Source of the DNA: Marinobacter denitrificans
GTDB taxonomy: Bacteria; Pseudomonadota; Gammaproteobacteria; Pseudomonadales; Oleiphilaceae
DNA length: 64,000 bases
Direction: 5' to 3'
Assembly (NCBI RefSeq): GCF_008795955.1
Contig: NZ_VMHN01000001.1
Coordinates: 1,426,001 to 1,490,000, forward strand
The translations under genes and the position numbers were made by a program. How positions within the stretch are numbered: position 1 is the first letter of the stretch; every line of letters begins with the position of its first letter. Positions 56,083 to 64,000 of this stretch are shown piece by piece. The notes under the pieces are model-generated. The model was not told the DNA's origin. It made no database searches and was given only the letters and a program-made list of their open reading frames with translations.

Positions 56083-57423
56083 ATGCCGTACCGCTGGCTG
56101 ACACACCTGTTTCGCGCTGGCCTGATTTCCACATTCTGCGGCGGGCTGTTAGCCCTCCCGGCTGCCCACGCGGAGCAAACCGGCGAATCCGATACGCAGG
56201 AAGTCCTCGTTGCAGAACTTGCCGAAGACGAGAGTGTTGAGGATGTTGAGCACTCAGAACCCCTGCGGACATCGGACCAGAAAGCCGAGGAACCAGCTCC
56301 GGCTGAGCCTTTGGCGGAAGAAAAGGCAGCCACAGATACCACACAGGAGGCTGGTGCTACGGAACCTCACGAGCCGGTAACGGAAGATCAGAGTGAGACC
56401 ACAACGGAGCCGGAGGTTCCGGAACAGAGCGAACAAACGGAACCACCTGAAGACCAGAAAGAAGCTTCCAGCCTTGAGATGCTGGGCGCAACGGTGCCTC
56501 CCGGCAAAGCCACCCGGCTGTCCTGGTCGCCCGCTATCCAGGGTGCCGGGCTGTCCCAGCCAACGCCCGTGCTGGTGGTCAACGGCGCCAAACCCGGCCC
56601 CAATCTGTGCCTGACCGGTGCGGTGCACGGTGATGAACTCAACGGTATAGAAATAATCCGTCGCACCATGTACGACCTGGAGCCCGATAAGTTGTCAGGG
56701 CGCGTTATCGGAATCCCCATCGTCAATCTGCCCGGTTTTCAGCAAGGCAGCCGCTACCTGCCAGACCGCCGTGACCTGAACCGGCATTTCCCGGGCAGCA
56801 CCGATGGCAGCCTGGCAGACCGCATTGCGCAATCGCTATTCCAAAGCGTGATTCGCCATTGTGACATGCTGGTGGATATCCACACCGGATCACTCAAGCG
56901 CACCAACCTGCCCCAGTTGAGGGCGGATATGAATAACCCTGAGGTAGCCGAGTTTACCCGTGGGTTTGACCGTATGGCGGTGGTCCACAGCAGCGGCAGT
57001 GCCGGGATGCTTCGCTATGCCGCGATTGAGGCCGGCATTCGCGCTGTTACCATGGAGGCTGGTGAATCCCTGCGCATCCAGGAGCACCAGATCAAGGCCG
57101 GCGTCAATAGCCTGACCAGCCTGATGGACAAGGAGGGCATGATTTCCAGGATGTTTGTCTGGGGTGACCCGGAGCCCGTGTACTACGATTCCGAATGGGT
57201 GCGTGCAGAGCACGGCGGCATCCTGTTCAGTGAGATCAAGCTCGGTGCCAAGGTTGGTGAAGGTGAGATTCTTGGCTACGTGTCAGACCCCATCACCAAT
57301 GAACAACACCCCATCCGGGCCAGAAGCGATGGGCGGATTATCGGCATGGCCGTAGACCAGGTTGTCATGGCCGGCTTTGCCGCCTACCACGTTGGTACTG
57401 AGGCAGAAGTGCCCGGAGAGTAG
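56083..57423 (+). CDS. Exported M14-like succinylglutamate desuccinylase/aspartoacylase family protein
   Basis: 446 residues from the ATG at 56083, with AGAGGAA upstream. A signal peptide (cleavage after AHA, near residue 26) leads into an unusual ~100-residue Glu/Pro/Thr-rich stretch, then the catalytic domain with the zinc motif H182-x-x-E185 (TGAVHGDELNG) and H267 (VDIHTGS), plus DRRDLNRHFPG. The C-terminus has a beta-barrel fold (biotinyl/lipoyl-like). It probably cleaves an amide bond in the periplasm; substrate unknown. Confidence 0.85.
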   Translation: MPYRWLTHLFRAGLISTFCGGLLALPAAHAEQTGESDTQEVLVAELAEDESVEDVEHSEPLRTSDQKAEEPAPAEPLAEEKAATDTTQEAGATEPHEPVTEDQSETTTEPEVPEQSEQTEPPEDQKEASSLEMLGATVPPGKATRLSWSPAIQGAGLSQPTPVLVVNGAKPGPNLCLTGAVHGDELNGIEIIRRTMYDLEPDKLSGRVIGIPIVNLPGFQQGSRYLPDRRDLNRHFPGSTDGSLADRIAQSLFQSVIRHCDMLVDIHTGSLKRTNLPQLRADMNNPEVAEFTRGFDRMAVVHSSGSAGMLRYAAIEAGIRAVTMEAGESLRIQEHQIKAGVNSLTSLMDKEGMISRMFVWGDPEPVYYDSEWVRAEHGGILFSEIKLGAKVGEGEILGYVSDPITNEQHPIRARSDGRIIGMAVDQVVMAGFAAYHVGTEAEVPGE

Positions 57424-57478
57424 TATCCTGTCGGGTTCCTGATATTCATCGGAATCAGGAATGCTGACAGGAGCTAGT

Positions 57479-58402
57479 GTGTCTTCAGAAACCCCGAAAC
57501 CATTATGGATTGCCTATGCCGGCCTGGTTCTGACCCCGCTGTTCTGGGCCGGAAACGCCGTGGTCGCCAAAGGCGTGGTGGATGAGATTCCGCCACTGTC
57601 CATGTCATTCTGGCGCTGGGTGATTGCCCTTGCGATTCTGTTACCCTTCGGATTGCCGGGTGCCTGGCGCCAGCGCCAACTGATTCGCCAGCACTGGCTG
57701 TCGATACTGGCGCTGTCTACCTTCAGCGTCGGGGCGTTCAATTCTCTGCTCTACTTTGCGGCAGTGACCACCAGCGCCACCAATATCGCCCTGATCAATG
57801 CCACCATTCCCATTATGGTGGCCTTACTGGCCTGGGTGTTGTTGGGAGATCGCACGCGGCCGGTGCAGGCTCTGGGTATCGGGTTGGCGGTGCTGGGCAT
57901 TCTCGCGGTAGTGGCCAGAGGGGACCTGTCCGTGCTTACTGGCCTGCAGGCGCAACCCGGCGACCTGATCATGGTGCTGGCAGTATTCAGTTGGGGCCTG
58001 TTTTCGGTGCTGCTTCGCCGCCAGGCCGTGCCACTGCCGCCACTGACTTTCCTGACCGTTCAAATTGCCTGCGGCACCCTGGTGATATTGCCGTTTTTCC
58101 TGGTAGACCTGATGTTCTTCTCAGGCGGTTTCGACCTGAACCAGTCGACCGCCCTGCCGATGATGTATTTTGCCATTTTCCCCGGTATTCTGGCCTACGG
58201 GTTCTGGAACCATGCGGTCCACCGGATTGGCCCGGCAAAGGCGGCTATCTTCATGTACCTTACCCCGGTGTTTGCCTCGGTAATGGCGGGTATTTTCCTC
58301 GGGGAACGACTGGGCATATTCCACATCGTGGGCGGCCTGCTGATCCTCGCCGGCCTTTTCCTGGCCACCCGCACCACCGAGCTTCGCCGCAAATACCGCT
58401 GA
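57479..58402 (+). CDS. EamA/DMT-family transporter
   Basis: 307 residues with about ten membrane segments in two EamA repeats (TPLFWAGNAVVAKGVVDEIPPLSMSFWRW at the start; FSWGLFSVLLRR and YLTPVFASVMAGIFLGE in the second). The GTG at 57479 has AGGAG five bases upstream; an ATG at 57461 lies too close to AGGA. Substrate unknown (metabolite or amino-acid export is typical). Confidence 0.88.
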   Translation: MSSETPKPLWIAYAGLVLTPLFWAGNAVVAKGVVDEIPPLSMSFWRWVIALAILLPFGLPGAWRQRQLIRQHWLSILALSTFSVGAFNSLLYFAAVTTSATNIALINATIPIMVALLAWVLLGDRTRPVQALGIGLAVLGILAVVARGDLSVLTGLQAQPGDLIMVLAVFSWGLFSVLLRRQAVPLPPLTFLTVQIACGTLVILPFFLVDLMFFSGGFDLNQSTALPMMYFAIFPGILAYGFWNHAVHRIGPAKAAIFMYLTPVFASVMAGIFLGERLGIFHIVGGLLILAGLFLATRTTELRRKYR

Positions 58403-58437
58403 ACATGCAACGGGAAGAACTGAACAGGCAGGGATTC

Positions 58438-58977
58438 ATGGAAAATCACTTGGCAAGATTGATGGCTGTACTGATGTTCACGGCATTCAGCACCGTGGCT
58501 CTTTCCGCTCCCTGTGACCCGGAAGAAAACAGCTGGGTCCCCGGCCGCTATTACCCCACTGGCTCGGCCGTGTTTCATAAGGGGAAATGGTACGAGTCCC
58601 GCCAACTCCACGAAGGCAAAACGCCAGGGGTAGATTTCGAGTGGAAACCACGGGCATCAGCACCAGACTGCCGCAAAGAAAAAGAAAAGCCTCGCCCCGA
58701 AAACGGTGGGCAGAACAAAGCGCAACAGCCACAGGACCGGGGCCAGGAACAGCAAGAACCCCCAGCGAAAGCCCGGAATAAATCCACGCAAGCCTGCAAG
58801 GACCCCGGGGCCTGGAGTTTTGGCGCCAGTTACACCGTCGGTCAGATGGCCATCCATGAAGGACAAACCTACCGTGCGATTCGCCCCAGCAATGGCCAGA
58901 TGCCAGGGGTGAGCAAGCCTCCCCACTGGCAGCCGGTTGACCCTCCCTGCAAGAATGGAACGGATAGCAAAGATTAA
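58438..58977 (+). CDS. Secreted protein with two carbohydrate-binding-like modules
   Basis: 179 residues with a signal peptide (cleavage near residue 24). Two similar ~45-residue modules (about 28-68 and 124-172) each begin with a Cys and a Trp, and share the pattern GxYxxGxxxxHxGxxYxxxxxxxGxxPGV then WxP, recalling chitin-binding CBM5/12 folds. A Lys/Gln/Glu/Pro-rich linker separates them. No catalytic domain, so it may be an anchoring or adhesion protein. The ATG follows AGGGA and lies 36 bases after the EamA stop. Confidence 0.75.
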   Translation: MENHLARLMAVLMFTAFSTVALSAPCDPEENSWVPGRYYPTGSAVFHKGKWYESRQLHEGKTPGVDFEWKPRASAPDCRKEKEKPRPENGGQNKAQQPQDRGQEQQEPPAKARNKSTQACKDPGAWSFGASYTVGQMAIHEGQTYRAIRPSNGQMPGVSKPPHWQPVDPPCKNGTDSKD

Positions 58978-60155
58978 CCGGACACCGGCACCATTGCCTG
59001 GCGGATCTGTTCCAGAGCCGTCTCCAGTGTCTTCCGCGGGCAGCCAATGTTCATGCGCATGAAGCCACTGCCGGCCTCGCCGAAGGTGATCCCCGGGTTC
59101 ATGCCGATACCGGCCTGATGCACAAAGAATCGCTTCAGTTCCGGGTCGTCCATCCCCAGAGCCCGGCAATCGAGCCACAACAGATAGGTTCCCTCCGGTT
59201 CTGTTACCCCGACGGCGGGCAGGTGCTGTTGAATGTAATCGATGACGTAATCGCGATTGTCTTTCAGGTAGGCCATCAGTTGGTCGAGCCACTCGCCACC
59301 ATAACGGTAACCGGCCTCGAATCCGGCGATGCTGAACGGATTGCACTGGTTCATGTGCATGGCATCGAAAACCTCTTTCAATGCCTTGCGATGCTCTGCA
59401 TCTGGCACCACCAGCGCCGACAGGCCCAGGCCTGGCATGTTGAAGGTTTTGCTGGGTGCCACTGCCGTAACCAGGGCATCCTCTTCTCCGGCCAGACATG
59501 CCAGTACCTGGTGGCCAGGTTTGTCCGGATAGGTCAGGTCACAGTGGATCTCGTCCGATAGCACCAACAGGTTATGCCGCCGGGCGATCGACAGTACGGC
59601 CTTCAGCTCGCTCTCGCTCCATACCCTGCCCACCGGGTTATGGGGCGAACACAGCAATAACACCCTGGCATCGTCTCTTGCGGCGCAGGCCTCCAGGTGC
59701 TCGAGGTTCATTTGATAACGGCCATCCACCAGCTCAAGCGGGTTCTCGATCACGGCCCGGCCGGTTTTCTGAATTGAACTGAAAAACGGCGGATAGACCG
59801 GCGGCTGGATGATCACGCCTTCGCCTTCACCGGCAAACGCCAGCGCCGCCGCGTGTAGAGAAGGCACCACCCCCGGTGCCATCAACAACCAGTCCCGCTC
59901 GATGGCCCAGTCATGGCGGTTTTTGAACCAGTCGACAATGGATGCGTACAGACTTTCCGGAAACAGTGTATAGCCGTAAACCGGGTGCCTGGCTCGCTGT
60001 TCCAGTGCCTGCGTCACCGCCTCCGGTGCCGGGAAATCCATATCCGCCACCCAGAGCGGAATAACATCCTCGCGGCCGAACACGGCCTTGCGGGCGTCAA
60101 ACTTTACCGAGCAGGTTTTCTCCCGCTGAACGAGCCGGTCAAAAGAATCGGACAC
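58974..60155 (-). CDS. patB: PatB/MalY-type cystathionine beta-lyase
   Basis: 393 residues, fold type I PLP enzyme. The N-terminus VIPLWVADMDFPAPEAVTQAL and HPVYGYTLFPES are diagnostic of the MalY/PatB group, and the PLP lysine is in APSKTFNMPGL. It cleaves C-S bonds of cystathionine or cysteine conjugates. The start is GTG with GGAGG seven bases upstream. It converges with, and overlaps by 4 bases, the secreted binding protein gene. The 192-base gap to the next gene shows nothing clear. Confidence 0.9.
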   Translation of the reverse strand: MSDSFDRLVQREKTCSVKFDARKAVFGREDVIPLWVADMDFPAPEAVTQALEQRARHPVYGYTLFPESLYASIVDWFKNRHDWAIERDWLLMAPGVVPSLHAAALAFAGEGEGVIIQPPVYPPFFSSIQKTGRAVIENPLELVDGRYQMNLEHLEACAARDDARVLLLCSPHNPVGRVWSESELKAVLSIARRHNLLVLSDEIHCDLTYPDKPGHQVLACLAGEEDALVTAVAPSKTFNMPGLGLSALVVPDAEHRKALKEVFDAMHMNQCNPFSIAGFEAGYRYGGEWLDQLMAYLKDNRDYVIDYIQQHLPAVGVTEPEGTYLLWLDCRALGMDDPELKRFFVHQAGIGMNPGITFGEAGSGFMRMNIGCPRKTLETALEQIRQAMVPVSG

Positions 60156-60347
60156 AGAGGGCCTCCGTTACGGCGTTGGCGATAGGGTTGTGAGTTACTG
60201 CCCGTCATTCTGCGGCAGGAGGGATAATGGCAGCAACCGCCCGTCCGTCTTTGGTCGCAAAAACACAGGTTTTGCTTGCCTGCAACCGCCGATACTTGCG
60301 AACCTAACGGATTAATTGCACGTCCCGGTTTACCTCGGAGCCTTTGA

Positions 60348-61235
60348 ATGCTTGCCCAGATCCTGTCCACGATGTTGCCGGTGTTCCTGATTGCCGGCTG
60401 TGGTGCTCTTTACGGTCGTTACCGCACCCCTGACATCCAGGGATTGAACATCCTGAACATGGAGCTTTTTGTGCCCATGCTGGTGTTTGCGGTATTGGCG
60501 GACCAGCAGGCACCGCTGCAGGAGTACACCAGCCTGGCGCTGGCGGCTGCGGTAGTGGTTCTGGGCTCTGGCATTGTCCTCTACCCCGTGGCCAGGGTTC
60601 TGAAGCTGAACCTGAAAACCTTCCTGCCGCCGATGATGTTCAATAATTCCGGCAACATGGGGATTCCGGTACTGGTGCTGGCCTTCGGCGAAGCAGCCCT
60701 GCCGGCCGCCGTTGTGCTGTTTGTTGTGGAGATGCTGCTGCACTTTACCGTGGGCATCTATATGCTCGATCCGCATACCTCCATCCTCAGGAGGCTTCGC
60801 CTGCCCGTTATAATGGCGAGCATTGGCGGGCTTGCTGTCAATTTTGGCGGTGTAGCCATGCCCGCCTGGCTACTGGAAACCCTGAACATGCTTGGCGGGG
60901 TGTGTATCCCCCTGATGCTGTTTACGCTGGGGGTGCGCATGCTGGATGTGGATTTTGGCGACTGGAAACTGGGCATGCTGGGCGCCATTGCCTGCCCCGC
61001 CTCCGGGCTCATCCTGGCGTGGCCGATGATCGCGATTCTCGACCTCCCTGGCCTGCAGATAGCCGCCCTGTGGGTCTTCGCGGCCATGCCATCCGCAGTG
61101 CTGAACTACATGCTGGCGGAACAATACCAGCAGGAGCCTGAAAAGGTTGCGTCACTGGTTCTGATCAGCAACCTGGGGAGCCTGGTGGTTATGCCGGTGG
61201 TGCTGGGGCTGGTGTTTACTGCAAATTATGTCTGA
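60348..61235 (+). CDS. AEC-family auxin-efflux-type transporter
   Basis: 295 residues with about ten membrane segments; blocks LFVPMLVFAVLAD, NSGNMGIPVLVLAFG and SNLGSLVVMPVVLGL are typical of the AEC (Mdc F/YfdV) family. GGAG lies ten bases upstream of the ATG. It overlaps the prenyltransferase start by 8 bases. Confidence 0.9.
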   Translation: MLAQILSTMLPVFLIAGCGALYGRYRTPDIQGLNILNMELFVPMLVFAVLADQQAPLQEYTSLALAAAVVVLGSGIVLYPVARVLKLNLKTFLPPMMFNNSGNMGIPVLVLAFGEAALPAAVVLFVVEMLLHFTVGIYMLDPHTSILRRLRLPVIMASIGGLAVNFGGVAMPAWLLETLNMLGGVCIPLMLFTLGVRMLDVDFGDWKLGMLGAIACPASGLILAWPMIAILDLPGLQIAALWVFAAMPSAVLNYMLAEQYQQEPEKVASLVLISNLGSLVVMPVVLGLVFTANYV

Positions 61236-62118
61236 GACCACTGCTGTTGTGCGGGCTTCACGCCCCGGTTTTCTGATGCTCGCCCCGCTGTGCACGGGGC
61301 TCGGCGTTACGTTGGCCTGGCAGCAGGGTGAGCCGCCGGCGTTACTGGATACCCTGCTGGTACTGACGGGCGCCGTGTTGGCCCATGCTGCCGTCAATCT
61401 GCTCAACGAATACGAGGACTTTGTGTCCGGCCTCGACCTGATCACCAGGCGCACGCCCTATTCTGGTGGCAGCGGGGCGCTTCCGGCGACACCTTCAGCC
61501 GCAAAACGGGTGCTGGGGGCGGCCCTAGGCACCCTGGCACTGGTAATTGCGATCGGGGTGTACTTTCTCTGGCTTCGGGGGCTCCCGATGCTGGTGCTCG
61601 GCGCAGCCGGTGTGGTGCTGGTGCTGACATACACGCGCTGGATCACCCGTTCCCCGCTACTGTGCCTGTTTGCACCGGGACTGGGCTTTGGGCCAGTGAT
61701 GGTTCTGGGCAGCCTGGTTGCCCTCGGTGCCCGCCTGGATACGGCGGCTATCACCGTGGCCCTGATCAGCCTGTTGCTGGTCAGCGAGCTGCTGCTGATC
61801 AATCAGATACCCGATGTCGACGCCGACCGTAAAGTCGGCCGCCGTCATTTCGTCATCACTCTTGGCAAACCAAAAGCCGCCCGACTTGTGGGGATCATGT
61901 TACTGACGGGCTTCGGAGTGCTGGCGGCAGGGCTGGTGGCGGGCTGGTTGCCGCCATGGAGCGCCCTTGCTCTGGCGCCTTCGCCAGCAGCCCTGTGGAT
62001 AAGCCTGACGTTGCCGCAGGCTCTGACCAGCCCTCAAAAGCTCGATGCGGTGCTAGGAAGCAATGTTGCCGTGCTGCTGACAACCCTGGCTCTGCTGATC
62101 GTTGGTCTCAGCCTTTAA
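61228..62118 (+). CDS. UbiA-family prenyltransferase
   Basis: 296 residues, about nine membrane segments. The first Asp-rich site is [11 protein letters not shown] (N60, D64, D70) followed by [12 protein letters not shown], close to MenA-type enzymes; the second site is [16 protein letters not shown]. It would attach a prenyl chain to an aromatic acceptor, but the acceptor (menaquinone or other) cannot be told here. It overlaps the AEC gene by 8 bases and the convergent chemoreceptor by 11. Confidence 0.85.
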   Translation: MSETTAVVRASRPGFLMLAPLCTGLGVTLAWQQGEPPALLDTLLVLTGAVLAHAAVNLLNEYEDFVSGLDLITRRTPYSGGSGALPATPSAAKRVLGAALGTLALVIAIGVYFLWLRGLPMLVLGAAGVVLVLTYTRWITRSPLLCLFAPGLGFGPVMVLGSLVALGARLDTAAITVALISLLLVSELLLINQIPDVDADRKVGRRHFVITLGKPKAARLVGIMLLTGFGVLAAGLVAGWLPPWSALALAPSPAALWISLTLPQALTSPQKLDAVLGSNVAVLLTTLALLIVGLSL

Positions 62119-63751
62119 GCCGGAACACACTGACCCGCCCACTCAACTGCTCCGCCAATGTGGCGAGATCGCGGCTGGCGCCAGCCACCTGTTCGGAACC
62201 GGCAGCGGTTTCCACAGTGGAATCGTGAATACGGCTGATATTGCGGTTCACCTCCTCCGCAACGCTGCTCTGCTCTTCCGCAGCACTGGCAATCTGGGCG
62301 TTCATGTCATTGATTTCACCCACTTCCTGCCGGATCTGTACCAGCGCCTGTTCCGCCGACCGGGTTTTTTCCACCGTTGTTTTGGCCAGGTCCCGGCTGG
62401 TTTCCATCACCGCAGCTGCTTCCGAGGCGCCGGTCTGGAGTTTACCGATCATCTCCTGGATTTCGCGGGTGGAATCCTGGGTGCGGGTCGCGAGTGAGCG
62501 TACTTCATCTGCCACTACCGCAAAGCCTCGGCCGTGAGTGCCGGCACGGGCAGCCTCAATAGCCGCATTCAGAGCCAGCAGGTTGGTCTGTTCGGCAATC
62601 GCGTTGATCACTTCGATGATCTTCTCAATGTTGGCGCTGTCATCCGAAACGCGATGCACGGTTACCGCGGCTTTCTCGAGCGTGTCCGCCAGCTCGCCAA
62701 TGGAGGCTGCTGTTTCCTGAACCACCCGGTTGCCGGTTTCCACTTCCTGATCCGCCTTTCCGGTAGCGGTGGCCGCACTGGAGGCAAATCCGGCCACTTC
62801 GTTCACCGTCGCGGCCATCTGATTGATGGCAGTGGCCATCTGTTCCGCTTCCTCGGACTGGATGCGGATCTGGCGGTTGTTGTTGTCCGAGGTAGCCAAC
62901 AACTCTGACGAACTCCCGGCCAATGCCGTCGCTGATTGCCGAACTTCGCGGATTATCCCGGCGAGCTGCTCTACGGTATCCCGAAGCGCACCCATTACGC
63001 TGTCCGGGTACTTTGTCTGAATGTCCTGGTCAAGTATGCCGTCCGAGAGCTGGCGAATGGCGTCCGCAACCTCATCCGGCTCTGCCCCCAGGGTGGAGCG
63101 GAGCCTGCGAATAATAAGCACCGCCACGGCAACGCTCAGCAATACAGCAATCCCGGTGACCATGAAAATCACCCGGTTGAAGTTGCCGGCGGCCTCTCTG
63201 ACTGCATCCACGTTGGTGGTAATAAAGCCCTCCTGATGGTCAATGAAGGCGTTAATACGGTTCAGCCAGGTGGTGTAGGCAGGGGAGACATCCTCCAGCA
63301 AAAATTCGCGGGCGTCCTGAATGCTGCCGTCCTGGCGCATTTCCAGTAACTCATCGGTCAGTTCCAGGGTGCTGCGCTCAATTTCCTTGATAGCCGCCAG
63401 TAACTGCCGCTCCCGATCCGTAGCCCCGGCTGACTGGAACAGCTGGTCCATGGGACGGGCCGAGTCCACGTAGAAAGCCTTCAAGCGTTCAATATCCTGG
63501 AGATGGGTTCTCAGGGCGCGGTCGTCCCGTACCAGAACCGCATCGCGGATGGCGATTGCGCGGTCATGGACGCTGCCACGAAAGTTGATCGCGTAGCGCT
63601 GTTTGACAGCCGCATCATCGCCCACTTCCGTGAGAGTCCTGTCGATAAAGCCAACCCGATGATTACCAATCAGGCTGACCAGTATCATCAGTGAAAGAAT
63701 AAGACCAAAACCCAGGGCAAGTCGTGTAGCGACGGTGAACCTGTTGAACAT
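62108..63751 (-). CDS. Methyl-accepting chemotaxis protein
   Basis: 547 residues. Membrane segments near 10-30 and 191-213 flank a 4-helix-bundle periplasmic sensor ([22 protein letters not shown] is typical). A HAMP linker leads into the signalling domain with the conserved tip [20 protein letters not shown] and flanking methylation helices. It should bind a ligand, possibly a small metabolite, and signal to a CheA elsewhere; the Pil-Chp system has its own receptor. ATG at 63751. Confidence 0.93.
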   Translation of the reverse strand: MFNRFTVATRLALGFGLILSLMILVSLIGNHRVGFIDRTLTEVGDDAAVKQRYAINFRGSVHDRAIAIRDAVLVRDDRALRTHLQDIERLKAFYVDSARPMDQLFQSAGATDRERQLLAAIKEIERSTLELTDELLEMRQDGSIQDAREFLLEDVSPAYTTWLNRINAFIDHQEGFITTNVDAVREAAGNFNRVIFMVTGIAVLLSVAVAVLIIRRLRSTLGAEPDEVADAIRQLSDGILDQDIQTKYPDSVMGALRDTVEQLAGIIREVRQSATALAGSSSELLATSDNNNRQIRIQSEEAEQMATAINQMAATVNEVAGFASSAATATGKADQEVETGNRVVQETAASIGELADTLEKAAVTVHRVSDDSANIEKIIEVINAIAEQTNLLALNAAIEAARAGTHGRGFAVVADEVRSLATRTQDSTREIQEMIGKLQTGASEAAAVMETSRDLAKTTVEKTRSAEQALVQIRQEVGEINDMNAQIASAAEEQSSVAEEVNRNISRIHDSTVETAAGSEQVAGASRDLATLAEQLSGRVSVFRLKG

Positions 63752-63847
63752 TATTTACTCCGGCTGTGACTGACCATAAATCGAATCTATGTATTCACCG
63801 CTTTCATAAAATCAGATCAATATATTCGCCAGGGAATGATGATCTTT

Positions 63848-63866
63848 TACAATGATTTTCATTGCT
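63848..63866. promoter_or_regulatory. Candidate Fur box near the right edge
   Basis: The 19-base stretch has AATGATTTTCATT at its core, a near-symmetric match to the Fur consensus GATAATGATNATCATTATC. It lies between the chemoreceptor gene and a truncated gene at the edge. By-eye match only. Confidence 0.4.
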
Positions 63867-63991
63867 ACATAACGTTACATTTCTCGGCGATCAGCCGGCA
63901 TAACCAGCAGATACGCTTGCAACAGCACGGGCTTTGGCCGAAGGTAAGAACTATTCAGGTTGAATTTCATTTTGATACGGAGATCTGCCCT

Positions 63992-64000
63992 ATGAGTGTT
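63992..64000 (+). CDS. Start of a gene truncated by the window edge
   Basis: ATG AGT GTT at the last bases, with CGGAGA about nine bases upstream and a possible Fur box about 125 bases earlier. Only three codons are visible, so the product cannot be named. Confidence 0.3.

Noticed and set aside
57436-57461. TTCCTGAT/ATCAGGAA inverted repeat before the EamA gene
   Set aside because: 8 bp with no T-run; possible weak terminator, but evidence too thin to list.

Overview
This 64 kb window looks like chromosome from a Marinobacter-like gammaproteobacterium. That is an inference from gene content and order, with no database search. The run from the inactive dihydroorotase homologue through pyrB, pyrR, ruvX, algH, tonB and gshB, followed divergently by pilG-pilH-pilI-pilJ-pilK-chpA-chpB-chpC, is the arrangement known from Pseudomonas aeruginosa (PA0401-PA0415). 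I see no rRNA, tRNA, CRISPR array, prophage or insertion sequence.

Layout. 1-1.4 kb: an HU-type DNA-binding protein and a periplasmic solute-binding-like protein. 1.5-7.2 kb (minus strand): pyrimidine genes, ruvX, algH, a TonB and glutathione synthetase. 7.5-21 kb (plus): the complete type IV pilus chemosensory (Pil-Chp) system, with a 2511-residue hybrid kinase. 21.1-23.2 kb: zur-znuC-znuB zinc uptake without znuA, behind a candidate Zur box. 23.3-33.4 kb: a membrane PAS protein, a patatin, three cyclic-di-GMP proteins (GGDEF, HD-GYP, GGDEF-EAL), an alpha/beta hydrolase, folE-folX and a CoA-binding protein. 33.4-37.2 kb: a metal-responsive merR-copA-small protein-DUF411 operon behind a MerR-type operator. 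37.3-46 kb: RNase II, an acyltransferase, a PhaC-like hydrolase, a haloacid dehalogenase divergent from a LysR regulator, a Bcr/CflA exporter and thiol peroxidase. 46-53.3 kb: a MATE exporter and a six-gene Mrp/Mnh antiporter operon. 53.3-64 kb: a thioesterase, a NUDIX/metallo-beta-lactamase fusion, a Pmp3/YqaE mini-protein, an M14-like amidohydrolase, transporters, a two-module secreted binding protein, a PatB-type lyase, a UbiA prenyltransferase and a chemoreceptor.

The most unusual feature is a dispersed family of long hairpins in intergenic gaps. Three copies (33476-33582, 42064-42170, 53866-53974) share an almost identical 57-nt loop, yet each has its own perfectly paired 25-26 bp stem. 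A fourth (40683-40791) has a diverged 53-nt loop with the same two-hairpin layout and two ATCCAT apices. A fifth (45922-46013) has a 25-bp stem with an unrelated loop. Conserved loops with locus-specific, fully compensated stems are not explained by any gene here. One copy lies inside the predicted 5' leader of the merR-copA operon.

Genes that work together: PilG/H/I/J/K with ChpA/B/C (surface sensing and twitching), Zur with ZnuCB (zinc), MerR-CopA-DUF411 (copper or another metal), MnhA-G (Na+/H+ exchange), and FolE-FolX (pterins).
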